Source: Desulfosporosinus sp. (GTDB taxonomy: Bacteria; Bacillota; Desulfitobacteriia; Desulfitobacteriales; Desulfitobacteriaceae). Taken from it: a stretch of DNA of 32,540 bases. The stretch spans positions 1 to 32,540 of the forward strand of contig PKWS01000323.1 of the NCBI GenBank assembly GCA_003132105.1, in the 5' to 3' direction. The notes beneath the pieces were generated by a model, which worked only from the letters and a program-made list of their open reading frames with translations, was not told the origin of the DNA and made no database searches. Below, one piece after another: positions 1 to 8,107 of this stretch (positions are counted from its first letter, which is position 1; each line of letters starts with the position of its first letter). A program made the translations under genes and the position numbers.

Positions 1-2142
1 AACCAAGGAAGTTTTGCGAATAATTCTAATGCTTATTTGTATGTAGTCGATTCTACCGGGGCTGCTAGTAACGCTCTTGCTATTACTTTCGGTAGTGGTA
101 GTGGAGGAGGTGGGCCGGTGGTCACCAGTTTTACTCTTCCATCTACCTCTGCTTCTCTAACTGTACCTATCAGTTCTTTTACAGCTACAGATCCAAATGG
201 TGTTACAGGATATTGTGTAACTACTACTAATTCTTCTTCAGGATGCTCTTGGAATTCATCCCCCAATACTTCCATTACTTTTGGATCAAGTGGAAGTCAA
301 ACTGCATACGCTTGGGCTAAAGATGCAGCAGCAACCATAAGTTCTTCAGTTTCGGCTAGTACCACCATTAATCTTTCTTCAGGGGTAACTACAGCCGATA
401 CCAACGCTAATGCCCGAACGGTGGCTACTCTTTCATATCTTAAAAATTTATCTAATCAATATGTTGGTGGACAAATGACGCAAATTGGTTGGGATAATAT
501 GATCCCAACAATCAAGTCCAATTTTGGAAATTATCCAGGTGTTATAGGATTTGATGCTCATTATGATTATTCTTCTTCAGAGCTTAGTCAATTAGCTTCT
601 TGGTCTAATGGCCAAGGAAGTAATAGCAATAGTCTTATAACTCTAGTTGAACATTTGAATAATCCTGTGACTCAATCTAGCATTCATTCTCCTGGAAGTG
701 GAAGTGGAAGTGGAACAGCCTGGGATACTACAAGCGTTGACTTTTCTACTCTCACAACTAATTCTAACTTTCTTGCAGATCTAAGTGATGTAGCTAATAC
801 CATAGCAACTCTTCAAACAGCTGGTGTTACTGTTCTTTATCGGCCCTTCCATGAGATGAATGGTAATTGGTTCTGGTGGGGAAATAAACCAGCCGCACAA
901 TTTATAAGTGTTTGGCAATTTATCTTTAACTATTTAACAGTGACTAAGGGACTCCATAATATTCTCTTTGTCTATTCTATCAACGGTAATACAGGAAATG
1001 ACACAACTTACTATCCTGGAACAAATTATGTTGATATAGTAGGTTACGATATATATAATGGTGTAAACCCGGTTATATCTAGCGATTATTCTGCCTTAAC
1101 TGCTCTAGGCAAACCTTTTGCTATTACAGAATATGGGCCTTGCACTGCCAGCGGATGTTCTTCCAATACTAATTGGTCTGCATTTATTTCTGATGTAAAG
1201 AGCAGTATGCCTAAGACAACTTACTGGATGAACTGGAGTGATAACGGATCTCCTGCTACATCTGGCAATAGTTGGGTTTATAACTCTTCTGGCACTACCG
1301 GAATTTTAGCTGATTCATCAGTTATAACCGGAAATGAAATCTCGCTAGGATCTTCACCTTATAGTATTACAACCAGTGTAAGTGGTGGAAATGGTAGTCT
1401 TAGTTGCTCGCCAACTACGGTTTCTAGTGGAGGAAGTAGCACTTGCACTTTATCCCCAAACACCGGATATTCAATATCTAGTTTAACTGATAATAGTAGC
1501 AGTGTAATGTCCTCTCTTTCTGGAAAAACATATACTATTTCCAATGTAATCGGTAATCATAGTATAATTGCTGGATTTATAATCAACTCTTACACTGTTA
1601 CAGCTACACCAGGTAGTAATGGTACTTTAGATGGTAGCACTACTTCCCCTAAAACTGTTAATTATGGAGGAACAACTGATTTTCTATTTGATGCCAACAC
1701 TGGATACTATGTTAAATCCATTAGCGGATGTAATCAAACTGCATTCAACAATAGTCTTAACACCGTAAACTCCCAATCCTATACTACTGGTACTATCACC
1801 GGAGCATGCACTGTTACTGGAAATTTCAGTATCCAGGTTTGGCCCATGACCTTTTTGGCTGGACCCAATGGGTCTATAAGTGGAACCAGCCCTCAAAATA
1901 TCAATTATGGGTCTAATTGCACATCAGTTACCGCAGTACCTAATGCTGGATATAATTTTGTTAATTGGACTGGAACAAATGGTTTTTCGCTTACTACTGC
2001 TAACCCATTAACTGTAACAGGGGTGACTACATCTCAAACCATTACTGCTAATTTTACAGCCACAGTGGGGTCTATAGGGTTGGGAAATGTTATATTTGGT
2101 CGGCATGGAAAAATAACTGGAACAATAATCTCTCATCCTTAA
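1..2142 (+). CDS. GH26 beta-mannanase-like protein with InlB-type repeats (5' end missing)
   Basis: The frame is open from base 1, so the protein begins outside the window; at least 713 residues are present. Counting from the TTG at 37: a Ser/Gly/Thr-rich linker, an Ig-like segment (about 30-113), a GH26 glycoside hydrolase domain (about 125-450), then repeats of the InlB B-repeat type ending at about 690. The GH26 call rests on RPFHEMNG with the acid/base Glu at 273 and AITEYG with the nucleophile Glu at 365, plus the Trp-rich WFWWG after the first motif. The repeats carry the usual NGS.SG..P..I.YG...T....PN.GY..V pattern three times. GH26 enzymes cut beta-mannans, so a role in degrading host capsule or polysaccharide as a tail or secreted depolymerase is likely. 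It sits directly before the endolysin, as late phage genes do. The domain is well supported; a virion location is inference. Confidence 0.85.
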   Translation, partial: NQGSFANNSNAYLYVVDSTGAASNALAITFGSGSGGGGPVVTSFTLPSTSASLTVPISSFTATDPNGVTGYCVTTTNSSSGCSWNSSPNTSITFGSSGSQTAYAWAKDAAATISSSVSASTTINLSSGVTTADTNANARTVATLSYLKNLSNQYVGGQMTQIGWDNMIPTIKSNFGNYPGVIGFDAHYDYSSSELSQLASWSNGQGSNSNSLITLVEHLNNPVTQSSIHSPGSGSGSGTAWDTTSVDFSTLTTNSNFLADLSDVANTIATLQTAGVTVLYRPFHEMNGNWFWWGNKPAAQFISVWQFIFNYLTVTKGLHNILFVYSINGNTGNDTTYYPGTNYVDIVGYDIYNGVNPVISSDYSALTALGKPFAITEYGPCTASGCSSNTNWSAFISDVKSSMPKTTYWMNWSDNGSPATSGNSWVYNSSGTTGILADSSVITGNEISLGSSPYSITTSVSGGNGSLSCSPTTVSSGGSSTCTLSPNTGYSISSLTDNSSSVMSSLSGKTYTISNVIGNHSIIAGFIINSYTVTATPGSNGTLDGSTTSPKTVNYGGTTDFLFDANTGYYVKSISGCNQTAFNNSLNTVNSQSYTTGTITGACTVTGNFSIQVWPMTFLAGPNGSISGTSPQNINYGSNCTSVTAVPNAGYNFVNWTGTNGFSLTTANPLTVTGVTTSQTITANFTATVGSIGLGNVIFGRHGKITGTIISHP

Positions 2143-2154
2143 GGAAATAAACCA

Positions 2155-2601
2155 ATGATAACTACGGAGCAAGCATGTGCAAAAATGCATGATGCTGCAA
2201 TTAAAGAATTAGGTATTCATGAGTCCGGAACAGCTACTTCTACAGCTAGAATTATAGAATACGATCAGCATACAGCACTAAAAGCAACATCAGATCATGT
2301 TGCATGGTGCTCATCTTTTATTAATTTTATTTCAGATGAATGCAGTTTCCCCGGAACTAATTCAGCAGCTGCCATTAATTGGCTGACATGGGGAAAGAAA
2401 CTGAAAGAACCTATTCTGGGATGTATAGTGGTCTTGAAAAGGGATGATTCTCAGAATCCTAATGCTGCTCATGTCACATTATGTGATCACCCCAATATTG
2501 CAAATGGGATGATAAGGTGTTTGGGAGGAAACCAGAGTGGCGGAGTAAAAGTCTCCAGATACCCAACTAAAAATGTGCTAGGGTATAGATCTCCAATATA
2601 G
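2155..2601 (+). CDS. Endolysin-like peptidase, TIGR02594 (NlpC/P60-like) family
   Basis: 148 residues, matching the layout of TIGR02594 phage proteins: KELGIHESG near the N-terminus, VAWCSSFINF with the probable catalytic Cys52, a GTNSAAAINWLTWG block, then a small beta domain with IVVLKR and AAHVTLCDH holding the probable catalytic His106. Members are cysteine peptidases or amidases that cut peptidoglycan, so this is the likely lysis enzyme. No signal peptide is visible, so export would need a holin; the 54-residue hydrophobic protein at 2686 is the candidate. It starts 12 bases after the mannanase stop, with AAGGAAA just upstream. It could instead be a virion-associated peptidoglycan hydrolase, because the mannanase neighbour may be structural. 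Confidence 0.75.
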   Translation: MITTEQACAKMHDAAIKELGIHESGTATSTARIIEYDQHTALKATSDHVAWCSSFINFISDECSFPGTNSAAAINWLTWGKKLKEPILGCIVVLKRDDSQNPNAAHVTLCDHPNIANGMIRCLGGNQSGGVKVSRYPTKNVLGYRSPI

Positions 2602-2610
2602 TTTGAACAA

Positions 2611-2670
2611 GCAAGGTGGTACCAGAAAGGGCCGAACGTAGTTAAACCTTTATCTTCCTACTACCTAAAA
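2611..2670 (+). other. Possible structured leader, related to 30005-30076
   Basis: This untranslated stretch lies between endolysin and holin candidate. GGTGGTA at 2615-2621 can pair with TACTACC at 2659-2665 (one G-U pair), and AAAGG at 2626-2630 with CCTTT at 2647-2651. Its core (GCAAGG, then AAGGGCCGAA, later TACTA and an A-rich run) recurs at 30005-30060, again after a hydrolase gene and before a small membrane-protein gene. Function unknown. Confidence 0.4.
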
Positions 2671-2685
2671 TAAAAGAGGTGTTAA

Positions 2686-2850
2686 ATGGACTATTTGAAG
2701 AGGTTTGATCCGATAGAAATAATATTTGCATTTGCAATATGCGCCGCGGGGGTGTGTGCGACAATAAATGGGGATCAGAGTACAATCAGTTTTTGCTTAG
2801 GAGCGGCGGCCACCTATATTAAAGGCAAAACAACCTCTGTCCCAAATTAA
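2686..2850 (+). CDS. Small membrane protein, holin candidate
   Basis: 54 residues, ATG start with GAGGTG seven bases upstream. A hydrophobic segment at about residues 11-26 and a second, weaker one at about 33-46 (ISFCLGAAATYI) are separated by a short polar turn, and the C-terminus is Lys/Thr-rich. Size, hydrophobic segments and position right after the endolysin fit a class II or III holin, a protein that opens the inner membrane at lysis. No family was recognised, so the lysis role comes from context only. Confidence 0.55.
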   Translation: MDYLKRFDPIEIIFAFAICAAGVCATINGDQSTISFCLGAAATYIKGKTTSVPN

Positions 2851-2852
2851 CT

Positions 2853-2869
2853 GGCCCTTCGAAGGGGCC
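2853..2869 (+). other. Hairpin between holin candidate and next gene
   Basis: GGCCCTTC is followed at once by GAAGGGGCC, giving a tight GC-rich stem just after the stop at 2850. No T-run follows, so it is not a normal terminator; it may be an mRNA processing or stability site. Confidence 0.4.
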
Positions 2870-2885
2870 TACAAGGAGAAACAAC

Positions 2886-3341
2886 ATGTTTGATTTATTC
2901 GCAAAGATTGAAACGGACCTCAACAATTTGAAGACATTCAACAGTAACATCGCTGCAAAATTAGAGACAGCCTTAACGTCTCATAATAATTTTGTTACCG
3001 ACATGGAAGCTCTTACCCAGCAGCTTCAGGGGACTGGGCTTCCTGTGCCAATGGTAGTTAGTACAGCTATAGCTCAATTGGCTAATGCACAGCCCATGTT
3101 GGCAGCTTTCGGGCCAAAGATAGCTGGCATTACAGCTGCAATGAATCAGGTTCTTAGCGATATGGCAGCTCCCTTAGCTCCTGCAGTTGCTCCGGTACTT
3201 ACTCCGGCAGAACTTGTAGCCGCAGCACCTGCAAGTGCTCTTGGCCCAGCAGCAGGTGTTCCTGTTGGTGCTTCAGCGACTCCAAGTTCTGCAACTGCTG
3301 CAGTTGAAGCAATCTTGATGGGAGCATCAGCGGTAAAGTAG
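2886..3341 (+). CDS. Ala/Pro-rich protein of unknown function
   Basis: 151 residues with AAGGAG ten bases before the ATG. The N-terminal half (residues 1-100) looks helical, with regular hydrophobic spacing and no strong membrane segment. The last 50 residues are low-complexity Ala/Pro/Val. It is the last gene before the strong terminator at 3418, so it shares the late transcript with the lysis genes. Family not recognised; a small structural or virion-associated protein would fit, but nothing proves it. Confidence 0.7.
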   Translation: MFDLFAKIETDLNNLKTFNSNIAAKLETALTSHNNFVTDMEALTQQLQGTGLPVPMVVSTAIAQLANAQPMLAAFGPKIAGITAAMNQVLSDMAAPLAPAVAPVLTPAELVAAAPASALGPAAGVPVGASATPSSATAAVEAILMGASAVK

Positions 3342-3417
3342 CAACGGGGCCTCCAATTATTGAAGCGGATGCCCCTATTCCGGCTAGATAATTTCATTTT
3401 TATTGTTATTGTTATTG

Positions 3418-3468
3418 CCCCAGGTGTTTTTCTCCTTTTACGCCTGGGGTATTTTTACCTTTTTAACA
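3418..3468 (+). terminator. Rho-independent terminator of the left late block
   Basis: CCCCAGGTG (3418-3426) pairs over nine positions, one of them G-U, with CGCCTGGGG (3441-3449), followed by TATTTTTACCTTTTT. It ends the block that carries mannanase, endolysin and Ala-rich protein. Confidence 0.85.
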
Positions 3469-3505
3469 GAAACTAAAATACCCTATATAGCAGCCAAATT
3501 AAATT

Positions 3506-3530
3506 AATTACCAAAAACTTTTTGGTAATT
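3506..3530. repeat. Perfect 12-bp-arm palindrome
   Basis: AATTACCAAAAA at 3506-3517, one C, then its exact complement at 3519-3530, followed by a T-rich run. It could work as a bidirectional terminator or as an operator for the early promoter 200 bases downstream. The TTGGTA half recurs in the looser inverted repeat CCAAAATA/TATTTTGG at 3625-3657. Confidence 0.65.
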
Positions 3531-3581
3531 ATTTATTTTAGAGATATTCTTGTATTCTTGTATTCTGGAGGTTAAGAATTA

Positions 3582-3614
3582 AGCTAAATTCCTTAATAAA
3601 TAAGGTATTTAGCT
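3582..3614. repeat. Second palindrome of the control region
   Basis: AGCTAAATTCCTTA (3582-3595) and TAAGGTATTTAGCT (3601-3614) are inverted copies matching at 13 of 14 positions around a 5-base loop. With 3506-3530 and the promoter at 3735, this fills the 450-base stretch without a gene between 3342 and 3792. It looks like an operator or a weak terminator. Confidence 0.55.
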
Positions 3615-3734
3615 ATCCCAGTTGCCAAAATACACTAAAGGTAAAGAAATATTTTGGTATTTATTTAATTCCAGCTCTATATACAGGTATTTTAGAAGGC
3701 CGCTTTAGGTTAAATTAAAATAATATCTGAGGGC

Positions 3735-3779
3735 TTTACTTTTTTCTAAAGGTGTTTATAATTGGCTTTAGGATTAAAG
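3735..3779 (+). promoter_or_regulatory. Early promoter with GGATTAAAG element
   Basis: TTTACT at 3735-3740, a 16-base spacer, TATAAT at 3757-3762. GGATTAAAG at 3771-3779 begins about where transcription should start, and GGGAGG follows as ribosome binding site. It drives the first early operon (54-residue protein, then SNF2 helicase). Confidence 0.7.
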
Positions 3780-3792
3780 GGAGGATTTAAAA

Positions 3793-3957
3793 ATGCTTAC
3801 CGATATGATTTGGCGTTGGCTGTTTACTCCTAAACCATGTGGTTGTACATTTTGGTTAGCATGTGATGCCCACAGCCGAATACTCTCAGAAATTGATGAA
3901 GATTTAAGGAAAGAAGAGAATAAAAAAGCAGATATCCATGTAAAACTACAATGGTGA
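3793..3957 (+). CDS. Small protein, first gene of the early operon
   Basis: 54 residues, ATG start after GGGAGG. The N-terminal half is Trp/Phe/Cys-rich (KPCGCTFWLACDAH), the C-terminal half a charged helix rich in Glu, Asp and Lys. It overlaps the helicase start by seven bases, suggesting coupled translation. Family not recognised; three Cys and one His could bind a metal. Confidence 0.6.
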   Translation: MLTDMIWRWLFTPKPCGCTFWLACDAHSRILSEIDEDLRKEENKKADIHVKLQW

Positions 3958-5594
3958 GTATTACAGATTATAAGCCCAAGACTGCATTCCTTGAGCATCA
4001 GGCTGAAGACTTCCTTCTGGCTCGGGATTGGAAGGTCTGTGCAATTACTAGTGAGATGGGTACAGGAAAGAGTAAGCAGATCATCGATAATGCAGCCTGG
4101 CTCTTTCTCCGGGGTAATATTACCTCACTTCTAATAATCGCCCCTAATGGCCCTCACCGCGCATGGTGTGAAGATCAGATTCCAGAACATATGCCCGAAT
4201 ATATCCCAGTAAGGGTAGCTTATTGGGCCGCCTCTCCAAATAAAGTGGAGAAAAAAGCATTAGACACTACAGAAAAAATAGTATTCTCTGGTCTGGATAT
4301 TCTAAGCATGAACATACAGGCTATAGCTACTAAGAGAGGATTTGAGTTTGCTCAGAAGTTCCTTAGAAACAGTGGCGCTTGTATGATGGTAGTGGACGAA
4401 TCCTCCGGAATTAAGAACCCATCGGCTATTTGTACTAAAAATATCTTAAAGTTAGTGCCCCTTACAAAATATAGACGTATTCTTAATGGCACACCTGTTA
4501 GCAATGGCGGTCCTAATGATCTATGGGCACAGTATGGATTTTTGGATTTTAATATCATAGGCCACTCTAGTTTTATTACTTTTAAGGCTAGATATACTCA
4601 ATTAATTGATGTAGCTTTAGTACTTGCTATGGGTAAATTTTCCCCTTCCCATGAAATTAGGCAGGCTCAACAAATTCAAAGAATTATTCATAAGACGCCT
4701 AGAGCTGCATTTGCTCAGTTTGAATTAAAGGATGAAAATGGGCGTCCTCAGTATCAACGACTAGAGGAGTTAAGGAGTAAGGTTGTCCCTTATACTATTC
4801 GCCGTACTAAGGCTGAGTGCCTAGACCTTCCGGAAAAGCTCTATGTGAAACGATATGTAGAGTTGAGTACAAAACAGAGAAGGATCTATGATCAGCTTAA
4901 AAAAGGCATATTGGTTGAATGTGATGGGCATGTAATGTCAGCGCCTATGGCTGTAACTAAGTTAATTCGATTACAGCAGGTTACTGGAGGATTTTTTGTA
5001 CCGGATCTTATGTCGGTTAATGATTCATGGTCTGAACCAGGATTGTTTCATGATGATGATTTTACTCCGGTTACTGGTTATTCCTGTATAGATCGATTAC
5101 CTCAACCTATAGATGAAATAAATCCCAGGATTGAATGTCTTATGGATCTACTAGAAGAAACTTCTGGAAAGGTAATTATTTGGGCTAGGTTCAGAGCTGA
5201 AATAGCCCAGATTGTAAAGAGAATAAAAGATGTATACGGTGAGGAGTCGGTTGTTGAGTATCATGGTGGGGTGGACAACACCGAAAGGCAGAATTCAGTT
5301 AAGGCTTTCCAAACTAATTCTACCGTCAAATATTTTGTGGGACACGTACAGGCTGGCCGTTTTTTTCTTACTTTAACTGCTGCACAAACTGTGGTATATT
5401 TTAGTAACAACTTTTCACTCCTCGACCGAAATCAGTCTGAAGATCGGGCGCATAGGATCGGGCAAAGGAATCCTGTAACCTATGTGGATTTAGTAGCACT
5501 TAATACATTAGATGTAAAGATTATCGGGATGCTTAGGGGTATGCAGGATGTAGCTAGTATGATTACGGGGGAAAATATTAGGGAGTGGATTTAA
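3951..5594 (+). CDS. SNF2-family DNA helicase/translocase
   Basis: 547 residues with both RecA-like halves of an SF2 SNF2 ATPase. Walker A is EMGTGKS (35-41) and motif II reads DESS (149-152) in place of DEAH/DEAQ, as in many phage members. NGTPVSNGPNDLW-like motif III follows, though with an extra Gly (NGTPVSNGGPNDLW). The second half has VEYHGG and motif VI QSEDRAHRIGQ with the arginine finger near 502. Such phage proteins translocate on double-stranded DNA and probably help replication, recombination or removal of bound proteins. It is the first large early gene, and its stop overlaps the next start (TAATG). Active-site motifs are intact; the precise role is inference. Confidence 0.9.
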   Translation: MVSITDYKPKTAFLEHQAEDFLLARDWKVCAITSEMGTGKSKQIIDNAAWLFLRGNITSLLIIAPNGPHRAWCEDQIPEHMPEYIPVRVAYWAASPNKVEKKALDTTEKIVFSGLDILSMNIQAIATKRGFEFAQKFLRNSGACMMVVDESSGIKNPSAICTKNILKLVPLTKYRRILNGTPVSNGGPNDLWAQYGFLDFNIIGHSSFITFKARYTQLIDVALVLAMGKFSPSHEIRQAQQIQRIIHKTPRAAFAQFELKDENGRPQYQRLEELRSKVVPYTIRRTKAECLDLPEKLYVKRYVELSTKQRRIYDQLKKGILVECDGHVMSAPMAVTKLIRLQQVTGGFFVPDLMSVNDSWSEPGLFHDDDFTPVTGYSCIDRLPQPIDEINPRIECLMDLLEETSGKVIIWARFRAEIAQIVKRIKDVYGEESVVEYHGGVDNTERQNSVKAFQTNSTVKYFVGHVQAGRFFLTLTAAQTVVYFSNNFSLLDRNQSEDRAHRIGQRNPVTYVDLVALNTLDVKIIGMLRGMQDVASMITGENIREWI

Positions 5595-5731
5595 TGAATA
5601 TAGTGAAACGACCGAGATGTTTTAGATCTAAACCGAATTATATAGAACAGACTGAAAATGATTGTTACGAATGTATATACGGGGAAGAATGTCTAGGAAT
5701 AGGAGATTTGTTGACTCCTAAAGAAAAATAA
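5594..5731 (+). CDS. Small Cys-rich protein
   Basis: 45 residues; the ATG overlaps the helicase stop. Cys at 9, 24, 27 and 33 (CYECIYGEEC) could form a small zinc site. It ends just before the promoter at 5735, closing the helicase operon. Family not recognised. The frame is short but the start overlap and Cys pattern support it. Confidence 0.55.
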   Translation: MNIVKRPRCFRSKPNYIEQTENDCYECIYGEECLGIGDLLTPKEK

Positions 5732-5734
5732 CTA

Positions 5735-5783
5735 TATACTTTTTATTTTTAGTGTATATAATGAAATAGCTAAAGGATTACAG
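5735..5783 (+). promoter_or_regulatory. Early promoter with GGATTACAG element
   Basis: TATAAT at 5757-5762 (overlapping TATATA at 5755-5760) with a weak TATACT at -35 (5735-5740, 16-base spacer). GGATTACAG lies at 5775-5783 and the ribosome site GGGAGA follows. Same architecture as 3735. Confidence 0.6.
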
Positions 5784-5797
5784 GGAGAATATAAAAT

Positions 5798-6169
5798 ATG
5801 GGTGAAAAGAAGAGTGGCCGAGTTTTTATTCCTCAAGAACCAATGCGGAAAATAGATGGCCGCATGGTCTCTATTATGAATTTTAATAATGCTAGAAAAT
5901 TTGGTGAGCCAATAATTCTTTGCCAGACAGGGCCAGCTGCATTAAATACCATGCCAACTACCTGGGGGCTAAAGGATGCACTAAGAGATTTTTGTGACGA
6001 AGATTATTTAATTTGTGTAGGCGATCCTACTTTAATTGGAATGTCATCTGCAGTAGCTAGTAATGCCAATAGGGGAAAGATAAATTATTTGAAGTGGGAT
6101 AATGAATTGCGGATGTACATAGTTGTTAATTTTGACCTGTTCCAGAAGTTAAACCAATTGGAGGGTTAA
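5798..6169 (+). CDS. Conserved-looking phage protein of unknown function
   Basis: 123 residues of mixed alpha/beta character without membrane segments. The N-terminus is basic (GEKKSGRVFIPQEP) and the middle has a GDPTLIGMSSAVAS stretch. It heads an operon with the 239-residue protein four bases downstream. Family not recognised; the operon goes on to the ssDNA-binding candidate, so a replication or DNA-metabolism role is plausible only by position. Confidence 0.75.
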   Translation: MGEKKSGRVFIPQEPMRKIDGRMVSIMNFNNARKFGEPIILCQTGPAALNTMPTTWGLKDALRDFCDEDYLICVGDPTLIGMSSAVASNANRGKINYLKWDNELRMYIVVNFDLFQKLNQLEG

Positions 6170-6172
6170 AGC

Positions 6173-6892
6173 ATGTCTAAAAAGGATTTACTATTAGATG
6201 AGATTATGGGAACAATTGAGGAAGAAAATGTTGAACCAAGTAATCTAAAGAATGAGGGACTTCAGCAGGTGGCAGAACTTGCAAAAAGACAACTTAACCT
6301 ACTGGGAACTACTTTCGAGGGTGAGCAAATTACTAAAGTTCCCAGTCAATCTGCTATTGGCGATTTAATGAAATGGGCTAAAGAACAGGGAGTTGGCTCA
6401 ATAGATCCTGAACTGTTTAATAAGGACTTGTCTATTTCAGACTTAGCTGGAATGATCTTATACCGAATCCAGGAATTACGGACTCTTTCTGAAGTAACTA
6501 TTCCAGAATTAATGGCCTCGCTTGGTGGTATGTCTGAATTTAAACTCGCTTCTGGATTTGTAGTCAAGGTACAGCCTGATCTTACTGCGGCAATCAAGAA
6601 GGGTAGTGAGGATGACGCAGCAGATTGGCTTTCATCTAAAGGCTTCGGTGATATTGTTAAGGATGAATTAAGTATAACGCTGGGAAAAGAGGATAAGAAG
6701 ATGGCTATAGAATTTAAGAATTTAGCCACTATACTTGGTATCCCTATTTCAGAGAAGATAGGCGTACACTGGGCTACTCTTAAAGCATTAGTAAAGGAAC
6801 AACAGGGCCGAGGGGTTGAATTTCCGGAAGAGTGCTTTCAGATTTACAATTATAATAAAACAGAGATTAAACCTGCGGGGAAAAAGAAATGA
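6173..6892 (+). CDS. Conserved-looking phage protein of unknown function
   Basis: 239 residues, soluble, acidic N-terminus, with GAGGG eight bases before the ATG. A central part (about 125-165) reads KLASGFVVKVQPDLT, and the C-terminal part has HWATLKALVKEQ. It ends in a basic KPAGKKK tail. It lies between two other unknowns upstream of the ssDNA-binding candidate and overlaps the next start by four bases (ATGA). No family assigned. Confidence 0.75.
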   Translation: MSKKDLLLDEIMGTIEEENVEPSNLKNEGLQQVAELAKRQLNLLGTTFEGEQITKVPSQSAIGDLMKWAKEQGVGSIDPELFNKDLSISDLAGMILYRIQELRTLSEVTIPELMASLGGMSEFKLASGFVVKVQPDLTAAIKKGSEDDAADWLSSKGFGDIVKDELSITLGKEDKKMAIEFKNLATILGIPISEKIGVHWATLKALVKEQQGRGVEFPEECFQIYNYNKTEIKPAGKKK

Positions 6893-7056
6893 CTAAATAT
6901 TTTTGTGATAGATGCCAGAAGGAAGTTAACAGTAAAAAATTGCTTTTAATACCGGATTCTGACTTTTCATATCCAAGTGGAAGTAATAAAGTTGCATGGG
7001 AGCTATGTAAAGAATGCTTAGAAAGTTTTGAAGTATGGGTAAAGATGAATAACTAA
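6889..7056 (+). CDS. Small zinc-ribbon-like protein
   Basis: 55 residues with two CxxC knuckles, FCDRCQ (6-9) and LCKECL (40-43), spaced as in a zinc ribbon. The ATG overlaps the previous stop (ATGA), so translation is probably coupled. One of about ten tiny Cys-pair proteins in this genome. Metal binding is inference; the partner is unknown. Confidence 0.65.
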   Translation: MTKYFCDRCQKEVNSKKLLLIPDSDFSYPSGSNKVAWELCKECLESFEVWVKMNN

Positions 7057-7070
7057 AGGGAGGTGATTCA

Positions 7071-7202
7071 GTGGCAAAGGGTTTTATATTTATCAACTAT
7101 TATGATACACTTGGGCAATATGTATTTCAAATGGTAATGGAATCCACCTTTTTTCCGTCGCGGAGGGACGGTCAGTCAATATACCTGCAATTTAGCGCCT
7201 AA
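7071..7202 (+). CDS. Small protein with GTG start
   Basis: 43 residues. A very strong ribosome site, GGGAGGTGA, lies five bases before the GTG at 7071, which decides the start. The sequence is aromatic-rich (FIFINYYDTLGQYVFQ), with SRRDG near the C-terminus. It fills the gap between the zinc-ribbon gene and the ssDNA-binding candidate. Not recognised. Confidence 0.5.
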   Translation: MAKGFIFINYYDTLGQYVFQMVMESTFFPSRRDGQSIYLQFSA

Positions 7203-7216
7203 CTAAGGAGATAGAA

Positions 7217-8026
7217 ATGGGAAAAGTTGTTAAGGAAGAATCCAAAGCAGTAGCGATTAAAGAAGCTGCCTCAGTACCAATGGAAAGCCAGTTGGCAGCT
7301 ATGATGGAAGAAGATTCCGGAGTAGGTTTCGAGAATGGTACGGCAGCCGATTATGCTATCCCCTTCCTGCGGGTTATTCAGAAGGGCAGTCCTGAGTGCG
7401 ATGAGGCAAGTCCAGAATACGATGAGACAATGCGTCCTGGTATGTTCCAGAATAGCGTTACAGGCAAGCGATATGACGGCAAGAAGGGTGTGCTTTTTGT
7501 CCCGGCTATGTATCTCCGGGTGGGAACCAAATGGGCTTCAAATAAGGCTGATGGTACCGGATTTAGGGGGCAGATATCTGCAGCGGATCTGGATCGGGTG
7601 CTACTTACCTGTGAGCGTGACGAGAAAGGCCACGATATTCTTCCAGATGGGCTTATGCTAGTAGATAATCGGCAATGGTTCGGCCTTACTCTTGACGACG
7701 AAGAAGTATCCCCTGTATTATTTTCTCTTAAAGCCACCCAGATTAAGAAGTCAAAGAAATGGTATGCTTTTGCCAACGGACTTCGGCACAATGGCAAACC
7801 TACACCACTATATTCCCAAGTCTACCGTATTACTACTGTCCCGGAAAAGAATGACCAAGGCGGCTGGATGGGTGTTACAATTACCCATGAAGGTACTGTG
7901 CCAAATGTGGAAGTAGCTCTTGAAGCTAAGAACTTCCGGGGGATGATCCTCAGCGGCACGGCCAAGCCTGTCGAGCCTGATATTGAAGAATCTACCGGTG
8001 CCGAACCCTTTAACAATCAATTTTAG
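7217..8026 (+). CDS. Probable phage ssDNA-binding protein
   Basis: 269 residues. The core reads AIPFLRVIQKGSPECDE, then GMFQNSVTGKRYDGKKGVLFVPAMYLR, a block order I know from phage proteins often annotated as single-strand-binding. The C-terminal tail is acidic and ends in EPFNNQF, resembling the acidic Phe-ending tail that SSB proteins use to recruit partners. Neighbours (primase, helicases, clamp, polymerase) fit. GC content looks somewhat higher than in adjacent genes. It is followed directly by a terminator. The family match is from memory and no OB-fold residue can be proven, so the function is probable rather than certain. Confidence 0.6.
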   Translation: MGKVVKEESKAVAIKEAASVPMESQLAAMMEEDSGVGFENGTAADYAIPFLRVIQKGSPECDEASPEYDETMRPGMFQNSVTGKRYDGKKGVLFVPAMYLRVGTKWASNKADGTGFRGQISAADLDRVLLTCERDEKGHDILPDGLMLVDNRQWFGLTLDDEEVSPVLFSLKATQIKKSKKWYAFANGLRHNGKPTPLYSQVYRITTVPEKNDQGGWMGVTITHEGTVPNVEVALEAKNFRGMILSGTAKPVEPDIEESTGAEPFNNQF

Positions 8027-8029
8027 TAG

Positions 8030-8095
8030 GGTCGATTTCAATGCCCTAGCTCCGAAGCGAATCGACCTTCGACAACTAGGAGCTAGGGCTTTTTT
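8030..8095 (+). terminator. Terminator with interleaved competing stem
   Basis: GCCCTAGCTCC (8043-8053) pairs perfectly with GGAGCTAGGGC (8079-8089), followed by six T: a strong terminator. GGTCGATT (8030-8037) pairs perfectly with AATCGACC (8060-8067), which lies inside the terminator loop. The two stems interleave, so they form either a pseudoknot or a two-state switch. Confidence 0.8.
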
Positions 8096-8107
8096 GAGGA
8101 GATTATA

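Noticed and set aside
6346..6729. Minus-strand frame inside the 239-residue gene
   Set aside because: No ribosome site or domain; shadow of the + strand gene.
7378..7797. Long minus-strand frame in the SSB-candidate gene
   Set aside because: Lies fully inside a well-supported + strand gene and lacks a ribosome site; open by base composition.
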